From contig JAFSNI010000005.1 of the NCBI GenBank assembly GCA_017447485.1, positions 1-44,961 on the forward strand: a stretch of 44,961 nt of DNA, written 5' to 3'. This document shows, in pieces, positions 7,901 through 14,085 of the stretch. How positions within the stretch are numbered: the stretch's first letter is position 1; every line of letters begins with the position of its first letter. The notes beneath the pieces were generated by a model, which was not told the origin of the DNA, searched no databases, and saw nothing but the letters and a program-made list of their open reading frames with translations. The position numbers and the translations under genes are program-made. Source of the stretch: Candidatus Saccharimonadota bacterium. GTDB taxonomy: Bacteria; Patescibacteriota; Saccharimonadia; Saccharimonadales; Saccharimonadaceae.

Positions 7901-8994
7901 GCGTTTCCCTCCTTGTATTCTTCAATAATTTCTCGCGCTCGCGCCAGTTCGTTTTTACTATAATAATTTGGCAAATTCACAATCTTTTTTGCGACTTCGG
8001 TTGCTACTGGGCAGGTTTTCTCGTCAAATTTAGTTTTTTCATAATATCGTGCCGGTGAAATCGGTTTTTCGTACCAGAATCCGTCAAAATAATATCCTGC
8101 TTTTTTTAATTTCTCTAGCGCTTCGCCTCGATTTTTTACTAGATAAAATTCTCGTAGTGGTTTTGCACCACTCTTGGGGAGTTTTTTTAGTTGTTCAAGT
8201 GCCAGTTTGGCCTCAAAATTGGCTGGTCGTCGCGTAAGGTCGAGCTTATTATCCGCGGAACGTTCCACAAAATGGATTTTAATTAACGCCCGCATCAAAA
8301 CCCCGCCAAGATGCACTCGTGTCAACCTTCGGCACCAAGCCCCAAATAGCGGGTAGAATCTCTCGCGCAAATAGTCAGATTTTCGCGGTGCCCTTCCCGG
8401 CTTCGCGACTTTATTCATATGGTGATGCCGAAGAACCACCGCCCCACCTGAAGTCGCATCAATCGCTTTATCTTTGCCAAATGACAATACCGCTGTCGCC
8501 CCCACCGTGCCAGCTTCGCGCCCGTCCGCATACTTCACCCCCGCCGAGTGCGCCAAATCCTCGATAATAATCAACCCGTATTTCCCTGCAAATCGTTCAA
8601 TCGCCTGCATATCCACTGGATTTCCTAAAGTGTTTTGCACGATTATGCCTACTGTATTTTCGTCAATTACTTTTTCCAAAGTTTTAATGCTAAAGTTCAA
8701 ATCAGTTTTATCAATATCTGCAAACACTGGCACAAGCCCAGCCTCCCTTACGGCCTCATAAACTGCATAGCAGGTAAAACCATTTACAATGACTTTGTCG
8801 CCTTTATTAAAATAAGCCTTTAACGCCAGTGCCAAAGCCGACCGCCCATTTTTCGCCAACATCGCCTCCCCACCGTAATGTTCTGCTAAAAACTCTTCAA
8901 GTTGTGTTGCATCTTTCTTTCCCGCCCGCATGAATAAATGTCGCCACACCCGTTTTTGATTCGCCGCTAAACCTAAAAAGTAATGCTTTTTCAC
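7897..8994 (-). CDS. DegT/DnrJ-family PLP aminotransferase
   Basis: A 365-aa fold-type I PLP enzyme of the DegT/DnrJ/EryC1 group. Visible hallmarks are the cofactor-stacking NGRSALALALKAY region, IIIEDLAHSAG with the PLP-pairing Asp, and SFGKDKAIDATSGGAVVL with the likely Schiff-base lysine. Family members usually aminate nucleotide-linked keto-sugars, but this one sits among peptidoglycan-peptide genes, so an envelope sugar or cell-wall amino acid precursor is an inference. ATGA overlaps on both sides (8991-8994 and 7897-7900). Confidence 0.85.
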   Translation of the reverse strand: MKKHYFLGLAANQKRVWRHLFMRAGKKDATQLEEFLAEHYGGEAMLAKNGRSALALALKAYFNKGDKVIVNGFTCYAVYEAVREAGLVPVFADIDKTDLNFSIKTLEKVIDENTVGIIVQNTLGNPVDMQAIERFAGKYGLIIIEDLAHSAGVKYADGREAGTVGATAVLSFGKDKAIDATSGGAVVLRHHHMNKVAKPGRAPRKSDYLRERFYPLFGAWCRRLTRVHLGGVLMRALIKIHFVERSADNKLDLTRRPANFEAKLALEQLKKLPKSGAKPLREFYLVKNRGEALEKLKKAGYYFDGFWYEKPISPARYYEKTKFDEKTCPVATEVAKKIVNLPNYYSKNELARAREIIEEYKEGNA

Positions 8995-9749
8995 GCTTGC
9001 ATCCTCTTAATTAAAGTCGTTAAAGTCCGGGCAAGCTCCTCCGGCGAAGAAATATACGGCGCGTGCGTCCAGTTGGCATAAAACTTTAGTTCGGCGTTCG
9101 GCAAGCTCTCGTACATTTTGGTGGCCTGCCTCGGCGGGGTCGTGGTATCTTTTTTGCCCCACAAAATGTAAGTTTTAGTCGTCACTTTGCTAAAATCCAG
9201 GTTTTTGTCAGACTCTAGCATATTCACAAGAGTCGTTTTCATATTTTCCGGCGCCCTAGAATAATCCGTTGTGCCGGTCAACTTATGAAAAGCTTTGTTC
9301 ACGAGCGGGATTTTCTTGAGCGGCTTGCCCATCTTGGCAATTTTCTCAACCAACTGCTTCTTTTTGGACGGCTCATAGATTCCTGCCGAATCTAGCAAGA
9401 TCAAATATTTTAATTTCTCGGGATTTTTAGCCGAGAGGTTTAGCAAAATCCTTCCACCGTTGGAATGGCCTAGCGCCACCGCGCCATCCGGGATTTCCTT
9501 TTCGGCCCATTTAACGTAATCATCAATCGTAAAAGTTTTCTTGCTAGGTTCGGTCAGACCTGGCACCAACAACATTTTTACTTTGATGCCATTTTTTCGC
9601 ATTATTTCAAGCGTCGTTCGCCACGGCTCCACCGTATAAGTCCAACCGTGTATAATATATAAATCCGCAATCTTTCCGGAAGTTCCCGTCGCCCTTGTTT
9701 CCGTCCTGCGCCCCGCCGTTCTTCTTTCTGGCAAACCCGTCCCGCTCAT
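8991..9749 (-). CDS. Alpha/beta-hydrolase
   Basis: A hydrolase of about 252 aa with the complete alpha/beta-fold triad: nucleophile Ser in GHSNGG, Asp in WGKKDTTTPP and His in NWTHAPYIS; the oxyanion segment is IIHGWTYT. An upstream in-frame GTG (9764) exists, but the ATG at 9749 forms an ATGA overlap with the stop of the Mur ligase (9746-9749), matching every other junction in this operon, so I prefer it. The first 30 residues are unusual, rich in Gly, Arg and Thr, and look unstructured. Substrate unknown; a peptidase, esterase or amidase acting on a wall precursor is possible from context. Confidence 0.85.
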   Translation of the reverse strand: MSGTGLPERRTAGRRTETRATGTSGKIADLYIIHGWTYTVEPWRTTLEIMRKNGIKVKMLLVPGLTEPSKKTFTIDDYVKWAEKEIPDGAVALGHSNGGRILLNLSAKNPEKLKYLILLDSAGIYEPSKKKQLVEKIAKMGKPLKKIPLVNKAFHKLTGTTDYSRAPENMKTTLVNMLESDKNLDFSKVTTKTYILWGKKDTTTPPRQATKMYESLPNAELKFYANWTHAPYISSPEELARTLTTLIKRMQA

Positions 9750-11017
9750 GAATCCAGCCCCCACTTTTTACGTCGCTCAATGGCCGCCTTTTCTCTTCGG
9801 CAAAGCTTTTTTGCATCTTTCGGATTTTTCAGCAGTTTTTCAATAATCCACTCAAGATACTGGCTACCCTTAAAAATCAAAGTTTCATTGCCATGAATAC
9901 GCTTTTCGATATAAGCCAGCGCCTTTTTAGGGTCGGTAGTCGCCACTGCCGAAACGCCTAGCTCCTTCAATCTCGGTGCCGTATATTCTTTAGTGCGTCG
10001 CCCCACCAGCACTACGCGCTCTGGCTTTACCGATGCGATTAGCTCGGCTAGTTTCTTATGCTCTTCCTCTTCCATTGAGCCTTGATCCACAATATCGCCA
10101 ATCACCAACCACTTTTTCTCCGCGTGCATTCGCTTCGCCATGTCCAGAATTGACGCCACTGAAATCATGTGCGCATTATAGCTACTATCTACAATTTGAA
10201 TGCCTTTTTTACCTTCGAAATAAGAACTTCGCCCCGGTGCTAATTTTAGCTTTGAAAAGTCCGGGTTAAACGGTAATTTTAAGTATTCCATCAAATCTTT
10301 TAGCACAAATAAATTGAATGCCACATCCTTTGGCTCTGGCGCATTAAAATGAAAAGTTGTGTCTCCATAGGTAAAATCCGTTGAATCCGGATAAACTACA
10401 TATTTTTTCATTAAGGATTTTTTAATTGGCACGACTTTAGCCTTAATCCCGCTAGTCGCCTCGACCATCAATCTTGAATCAGCGTCAATATAAACCCGTT
10501 TTGACGTATTTCGCGGCAAATTCGCAAATTCCGCCGTGATTGCCTCCGACAGATCTTTGAATTTCCCTTCTTTCACTACTTTTTCAAATTGCACCGCGTG
10601 CGAAAGCCCAATCGATACCCAGATCGTCACCTCTGGCTTCAGCCACTCGGCTAAAAACTCCGCCTCGTGCGGCCGCTCCCCATCAATTTCCACTACGTAA
10701 AACTTCTCTTTTCGGTGTTTAAATAGCCCCAAAAATGGCGCCGCGATAAACAACCAAATCCATTTTAGCTTTGACCCGCGAATACCTTTTAACCCTAAAA
10801 TGTCAAATGAAATTCCGAACGCCGAGTTAGCGTCATGTGAATAGTGCGCCCTTTTCCCTATTTCATGTTCCAACATTGTGAGCATCGTGGTCTTCCCGGC
10901 CGAACCAGTCACCGCAATTACTCGTGGATGCCACCTCTTTAATGCCCTACTTGCAAAATGCCGAAAATAAGCCGCCGCACGGAAATAAAACTTTTTTTTG
11001 AGTTCAGAAACACTCAT
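9746..11017 (-). CDS. Mur ligase family protein (MurF-like, no N-terminal domain)
   Basis: ATP-dependent amide ligase of the Mur family, 423 aa from the chosen start. The P-loop VTGSAGKTT is near residue 40, followed by the central ATPase domain and a C-terminal domain with DSSYNAHMISVASIL, the counterpart of the MurF DCYNANP segment, and GDIVDQG. MurF normally has an extra domain of about 80 residues before the P-loop; here there are only about 35 residues, so the substrate-binding part is missing or replaced. A hydrophobic insert (WLFIAAPFLGLF) could bring it to the membrane. The longest frame begins at TTG 11053, but that codon is part of the -35 box; the ATG at 11017 lies 7 bases after TATAAT, so the mRNA is probably leaderless. 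First gene of a five-gene coupled operon. Confidence 0.85.
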   Translation of the reverse strand: MSVSELKKKFYFRAAAYFRHFASRALKRWHPRVIAVTGSAGKTTMLTMLEHEIGKRAHYSHDANSAFGISFDILGLKGIRGSKLKWIWLFIAAPFLGLFKHRKEKFYVVEIDGERPHEAEFLAEWLKPEVTIWVSIGLSHAVQFEKVVKEGKFKDLSEAITAEFANLPRNTSKRVYIDADSRLMVEATSGIKAKVVPIKKSLMKKYVVYPDSTDFTYGDTTFHFNAPEPKDVAFNLFVLKDLMEYLKLPFNPDFSKLKLAPGRSSYFEGKKGIQIVDSSYNAHMISVASILDMAKRMHAEKKWLVIGDIVDQGSMEEEEHKKLAELIASVKPERVVLVGRRTKEYTAPRLKELGVSAVATTDPKKALAYIEKRIHGNETLIFKGSQYLEWIIEKLLKNPKDAKKLCRREKAAIERRKKWGLDS

Positions 11018-11024
11018 AAGAACC

Positions 11025-11053
11025 ATTATACCGCATATTGCTTTTTTAGGCAA
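11025..11053 (-). promoter_or_regulatory. Promoter of the Mur ligase-FemX operon
   Basis: Minus-strand TTGCCT (11048-11053), 17-base spacer, TATAAT (11025-11030), then 7 bases to the ATG. It overlaps the rpsJ promoter on the other strand (11038-11066), so RNA polymerase cannot occupy both. Confidence 0.8.
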
Positions 11054-11066
11054 AGTGTGCTATAAT
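11038..11066 (+). promoter_or_regulatory. rpsJ promoter
   Basis: TTGCTT (11038-11043), 17-base spacer ending in GTGTGC, TATAAT (11061-11066). Predicted start of transcription is near 11073, giving a leader of about 68 bases with an inverted repeat CTCTGA/TCAGAG (11093-11098 and 11122-11127) that could be an autoregulatory hairpin. Confidence 0.8.
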
Positions 11067-11140
11067 AGAAAGATAATAACATTAATTATCAACTCTGAAA
11101 AACTCCAGTCTTGAGAGGTTATCAGAGAAGAAAGGTCAAA

Positions 11141-11467
11141 ATGACAGAAACCAAGAAAGACGAAGGCTTAACTATTCGCATTCGCCTTAAAGCTTATGAT
11201 CATCGCGTGATTGATCAGAGCGCTCGCCAGATCGTGGATACTGCAATCCGCACTGGCGCTAAAGTTAGCGGTCCAATCCCGCTTCCAACCAAACGCAGCA
11301 CTTTCACCGTCGTGAAGTCGCCACACGTTTACAAAACCGGCGGCGAAGCTTTCGAGATGAAGGTTCATAAGCGCCTGATTGACATCGTCAGCGCCAACCC
11401 AAAGACGATCGAGAGCTTGCAAAATCTCTCTCTCCCGGCCGGCGTCGACGCAGAAATCAAGATGTAA
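11141..11467 (+). CDS. rpsJ: 30S ribosomal protein uS10
   Basis: Small-subunit protein S10 of the 30S head, also NusE in antitermination. It has 108 aa, with the family core [23 protein letters not shown] and [21 protein letters not shown]. The frame is open from TTG 11111, but the ATG at 11141 gives the normal short N-terminus before the conserved core and follows an AAAGG ribosome-binding site. S10 usually opens the large S10 ribosomal operon; here it is a monocistronic unit with its own promoter and terminator, next to tuf and fusA but on the opposite strand. Confidence 0.96.
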   Translation: MTETKKDEGLTIRIRLKAYDHRVIDQSARQIVDTAIRTGAKVSGPIPLPTKRSTFTVVKSPHVYKTGGEAFEMKVHKRLIDIVSANPKTIESLQNLSLPAGVDAEIKM

Positions 11468-11475
11468 GATTTACT

Positions 11476-11504
11476 AAAAAGCCGCTTGAAATAGGCGGCT
11501 TTTT
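11476..11504 (+). terminator. rpsJ terminator
   Basis: A-run, stem GCCGC..GCGGC with AAAAAGCC/GGCTTTTT extension, followed by T-run. It lies eight bases after the rpsJ stop codon. Confidence 0.9.
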
Positions 11505-11513
11505 GCTGACCCA

Positions 11514-11542
11514 TTGACTTTTTTAACTATATATGCTATAAT
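11514..11542 (+). promoter_or_regulatory. Strong promoter of the 94-aa orphan gene
   Basis: TTGACT (11514-11519), 17-base spacer, TGC-TATAAT (11537-11542): near-perfect consensus with extended -10. The initial transcribed region AAAGACA resembles that of the 213-aa gene. Confidence 0.9.
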
Positions 11543-11550
11543 AAAGACAC

Positions 11551-11587
11551 AGGTCATGGTTGAGGCATAGACCTTAAATAGCCTCAA
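11551..11587 (+). promoter_or_regulatory. Predicted 5' UTR pseudoknot of the 94-aa gene
   Basis: Stem 1 AGGTC/GACCT (11551-11555 with 11570-11574) and stem 2 TTGAGGC/GCCTCAA (11560-11566 with 11581-11587) interleave in H-type pseudoknot order, with loops of 4, 3 and 6 bases, the last A-rich. If not both formed, they are mutually exclusive hairpins. The Shine-Dalgarno GAGGAG follows about 13 bases later, so folding could affect translation. Confidence 0.6.
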
Positions 11588-11611
11588 AGTATTTTAAGAG
11601 AGGAGAACGTT

Positions 11612-11896
11612 ATGTCAAAAATAACTAAACAAGGCAATTATTTTCAGGTCGTTTACGACGATGGGGAGGCTTACCGTGTCAGCATAGCTGAGGCGCTTGG
11701 CGTCTTGTCAAGAGAAGTCTATGACAACAAGTTTAGCCTTATCCTGGCAGTTGCCGACCTGAAAAGATCCAGAGAGCTAGCCGACAAATCTCAGGGCAAC
11801 TTAAGCACCGCCAAGATGGATGCGATGGTAAACCTGGTTGGGACAACCAAAAGTTACTCCATGATATCTAATCTGGCTAGCCAGTATCTCCAATAA
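11612..11896 (+). CDS. Orphan 94-aa protein of unknown function
   Basis: No family recognised. The first third looks like a small beta unit (NYFQVVYDDGEAYRVS), and the rest is predicted helical, rich in Ser, Leu and Asp, with no membrane segment or signal peptide. It has a strong consensus promoter, a structured leader of about 60 bases, a good Shine-Dalgarno (GAGGAG) and its own terminator, so it is probably a real and well-expressed gene. It sits on the plus strand between rpsJ and tuf. Arg is written with AGA codons, unlike the CGN-rich neighbours, which hints at a separate origin. Confidence 0.75.
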   Translation: MSKITKQGNYFQVVYDDGEAYRVSIAEALGVLSREVYDNKFSLILAVADLKRSRELADKSQGNLSTAKMDAMVNLVGTTKSYSMISNLASQYLQ

Positions 11897-11903
11897 TTTT
11901 TCG

Positions 11904-11930
11904 CGGTCCGCTACGATGCGGGCCGTTTTT
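11904..11930 (+). terminator. Terminator of the 94-aa gene
   Basis: Eight-base stem CGGTCCGC/GCGGGCCG (one G-U pair), six-base loop, five T. Confidence 0.9.
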
Positions 11931-11942
11931 CGTTTTCCCAAC

Positions 11943-11973
11943 AAAAAATCTCCCCTGGTAAAGGGGAGATTTT
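11943..11973 (-). terminator. tuf terminator
   Basis: Perfect 11-bp stem AAAATCTCCCC (11945-11955) with GGGGAGATTTT (11963-11973). On the minus strand it ends in a T-run, just after the tuf stop; it may also stop plus-strand readthrough. Confidence 0.9.
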
Positions 11974-11988
11974 GCTAACGGTTATAAG

Positions 11989-13173
11989 TTATTTAATAAC
12001 CTTGGTGATAACACCAGAACCAACCGTCTTACCACCTTCACGGATAGCGAAGCGGTCGTTGTTGTTCATGGCGACTGGGGCGAGAAGCTTCACGTTGAAG
12101 GTTACCTGATCGCCTGGCATTACAATTTCCTTGTCAGCTGGGAGTTCAACTTCACCCGTCACATCGGTGGTGCGGAAGTAGAACTGTGGCTTGTAACCCT
12201 TGGAGAATGGAGTATGGCGGCCGCCTTCCTCTTTCTTCAAGATGTAAACCTGAGCCTCAAATTCAGTGTGTGGGGTGATTGAACCTGGTTTAGCAATAAC
12301 CTGGCCACGTTCAATCTGATCGCGCTCAATACCGCGGAGGAGAAGCCCAGCGTTATCGCCAGCTTGACCCTGATCGAGAGTCTTGTGGAAGGCTTCGATA
12401 CCAGTCACAACCGACTTCTGAGTGTCACGAAGACCAACGATTTCAACTTCGTCGTTCAACTTGACAACACCCTGCTCGATACGGCCAGTAGCAACCGTAC
12501 CACGACCCTTAATCGAGAAGACATCCTCGATTGGCATCAAGAACGGTTTGTCAAGATCGTGCTCTGGGATGTCAAAGTATTCATCCATCGCCTTGACGAG
12601 CTCCATGATAGCATCTTCGTTCTCTTTGTCACCTTCAAGAGCCTTAGTAGCAGAACCCTTGATGATTGGCGCGTTGTCACCATCGAAACCATACTTGTTC
12701 AAAAGATCACGCACATCCATCTCAACGAGCTCAACGAGTTCTGGGTCAGCGAGGTCCATTTTGTTCAAAAATACGATGATTTTCGGAACGTTCACCTGGT
12801 GAGCCAAAAGCACGTGCTCGCGAGTCTGTGGTAACGGACCATCGTTCGCCGCAACGACGAGGATGGCGCCATCAACCTGCGCAGCACCGGTAATCATGTT
12901 CTTAATGTAATCTGCGTGGCCCGGCATATCGACGTGTGCGTAGTGGCGTTTCTCAGATTCATATTCCTGGTGAGAGGTTGCGATGGTAATACCGCGAGCC
13001 TTTTCCTCAGGCGCGTTATCAATTTGGTCATAAGCAACCGGCTTGTTCACCTCAGACGGGAGTCTCTTCGAGAGAACCGTGGTGATTGCAGCGGTTAAAG
13101 TGGTTTTACCATGGTCGACGTGACCCATAGTGCCGACGTTAATGTGCGGCTTGGAACGGTCAAAATTTGCCAT
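11989..13173 (-). CDS. tuf: Elongation factor Tu
   Basis: GTPase that delivers aminoacyl-tRNA to the ribosome, 394 aa, full length. G1 GHVDHGKTT (residues 18-26), switch I ending [10 protein letters not shown]3 DMPGHADY (Met where most EF-Tu have Cys), G4 NKMD and G5 GSA are all present, followed by domains 2 and 3 up to the [11 protein letters not shown] end. It has a leader of about 60 bases with a hairpin, and ATTCTCC opposite strand reads GGAGAATG, a Shine-Dalgarno close to the ATG. Monocistronic: own promoter and terminator, separated from fusA by a plus-strand orphan gene. Confidence 0.98.
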   Translation of the reverse strand: MANFDRSKPHINVGTMGHVDHGKTTLTAAITTVLSKRLPSEVNKPVAYDQIDNAPEEKARGITIATSHQEYESEKRHYAHVDMPGHADYIKNMITGAAQVDGAILVVAANDGPLPQTREHVLLAHQVNVPKIIVFLNKMDLADPELVELVEMDVRDLLNKYGFDGDNAPIIKGSATKALEGDKENEDAIMELVKAMDEYFDIPEHDLDKPFLMPIEDVFSIKGRGTVATGRIEQGVVKLNDEVEIVGLRDTQKSVVTGIEAFHKTLDQGQAGDNAGLLLRGIERDQIERGQVIAKPGSITPHTEFEAQVYILKKEEGGRHTPFSKGYKPQFYFRTTDVTGEVELPADKEIVMPGDQVTFNVKLLAPVAMNNNDRFAIREGGKTVGSGVITKVIK

Positions 13174-13202
13174 TCATTCTCCTTTTATTTTGTTATTACG
13201 TC

Positions 13203-13228
13203 TGGAGCGCTAATAAAAACCAGCTCCA
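13203..13228 (-). promoter_or_regulatory. Inverted repeat in the tuf leader
   Basis: TGGAGC (13203-13208) and GCTCCA (13223-13228) can pair with a 14-base loop in the tuf 5' UTR. Role unknown; there is no T-run, so it is not a simple terminator. Confidence 0.55.
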
Positions 13229-13243
13229 AAACTCTACATTACT

Positions 13244-13272
13244 ATTTTAGACTATTTTTATCAAAATGTAAA
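13244..13272 (-). promoter_or_regulatory. tuf promoter
   Basis: Minus-strand TTTACA (13267-13272), 17-base spacer, TAAAAT (13244-13249); predicted leader of about 64 bases. Confidence 0.75.
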
Positions 13273-13302
13273 GAGTAAAATTAGATTTTCAGCCCCGTCC
13301 TA

Positions 13303-13331
13303 TTGACAAAATAAAACGTTTGTGCTATAAT
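13303..13331 (+). promoter_or_regulatory. Strong promoter of the 213-aa orphan gene
   Basis: TTGACA (13303-13308), 17-base spacer ending TGTGC, TATAAT (13326-13331): perfect -35 and -10 with extended TGn. Followed by TAAGACA, matching the 94-aa gene. Confidence 0.92.
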
Positions 13332-13338
13332 TAAGACA

Positions 13339-13375
13339 GATGGTAGGTTTTGCGTGGCCATCAAAAAAAGATTGG
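13339..13375 (+). promoter_or_regulatory. Structured leader of the 213-aa gene
   Basis: Hairpin GATGG (13339-13343) with CCATC (13358-13362), loop of 14 bases, beginning almost at the predicted transcription start. The loop holds TTTTG (13348-13352), which can pair with the CAAAA tail (13362-13366), then GGGGGT serves as Shine-Dalgarno. Hairpin plus A-rich tail before the ribosome-binding site is the layout of small pseudoknot riboswitches, but I cannot match a known class. Confidence 0.5.
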
Positions 13376-13387
13376 GGGTAAATCCAA

Positions 13388-14029
13388 ATGGAAAACGCAA
13401 AGTATTTTAATGATTCAAGAGTAAAAATCACAGTCGAGGATGTGCGTAAGCGCTATCCTGAGTTCGGCGTCGGCAGCTTGCTCGGCGACGAGAACGGCGA
13501 GGCTGTCGCCTATGAGGTGATGAATTACGGCGAGATCACCTCTTTCGCGAGAAGAGACCGTGAAGGTCTGGTGGAGATAGTTCTTCCGGGGACTTTGGCT
13601 CCCAGCCTGAACGGGCGTGCCCTTTGGCCACTCGATTGCAACGCTCACAAGGGCAACCATCCCTATGGCAAAGAATTCACCGAGCGCATCGCAGTAGGAG
13701 TGTTCCACAGGGGCTATGAGAAGCACTGTTTTGGACTGGTCCCGGGTAGGTTTAGATTTGACAATGGTGGTATTATTTTCCAGGTTGAGCCCAACCCGTT
13801 ATCCGACAGTGTCGACGCAATTCTGTTCTATGCCGACGGCAATATGAAAAGCTACGGCGGCGTCAACAAGCTGGCCTGCTTCAATATCGGCAACACTGGC
13901 CTTTACGGCATGGTGATTCCGCTGAACCATCTGGTTGAACCATACCAGGCTTTTACCGGCCACAGCATTGTGTGGCTGCGCAACATGATGGCGGATGGCC
14001 TGTCCAGCTATCTGGCGCAAATCGCCTAA
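13388..14029 (+). CDS. Orphan 213-aa protein of unknown function
   Basis: No family recognised. The protein is soluble-looking, with no signal peptide or membrane helix, mixed alpha/beta, Gly- and aromatic-rich, with segments such as LPGTLAPSLNGRALWPLDCNA, RIAVGVFHRGYEKHC and GIIFQVEPNPLSDSVDAILFY. It has a perfect promoter, structured leader and strong GGGGG Shine-Dalgarno, so high expression is likely. Codon use is richer in CTG and GGC than the neighbouring genes, which suggests acquisition or unusual expression demand. It lies on the plus strand between tuf and fusA and shares a terminator with fusA. Confidence 0.78.
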   Translation: MENAKYFNDSRVKITVEDVRKRYPEFGVGSLLGDENGEAVAYEVMNYGEITSFARRDREGLVEIVLPGTLAPSLNGRALWPLDCNAHKGNHPYGKEFTERIAVGVFHRGYEKHCFGLVPGRFRFDNGGIIFQVEPNPLSDSVDAILFYADGNMKSYGGVNKLACFNIGNTGLYGMVIPLNHLVEPYQAFTGHSIVWLRNMMADGLSSYLAQIA

Positions 14030-14036
14030 ACTCTTG

Positions 14037-14069
14037 AAAAATCCCCGAGTCGATTGACCCGGGGATTTT
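14037..14069. terminator. Bidirectional terminator between the 213-aa gene and fusA
   Basis: AAAATCCCCG (14037-14046) pairs with CGGGGATTTT (14060-14069). Both strands end in T-runs, and both converging genes stop within about 20 bases. Confidence 0.88.
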
Positions 14070-14085
14070 CATTGCCTAGAAGAAA

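Noticed and set aside
11111-11140. Upstream TTG start for rpsJ
   Set aside because: The ten extra residues have no counterpart in S10, and the ATG at 11141 has the better ribosome-binding site.
12364-12834. Plus-strand open frame of 156 codons opposite tuf
   Set aside because: Fully antisense to EF-Tu, no homology, no start signals. Other antisense frames in fusA, lysS, femX and uvrB were rejected for the same reason.
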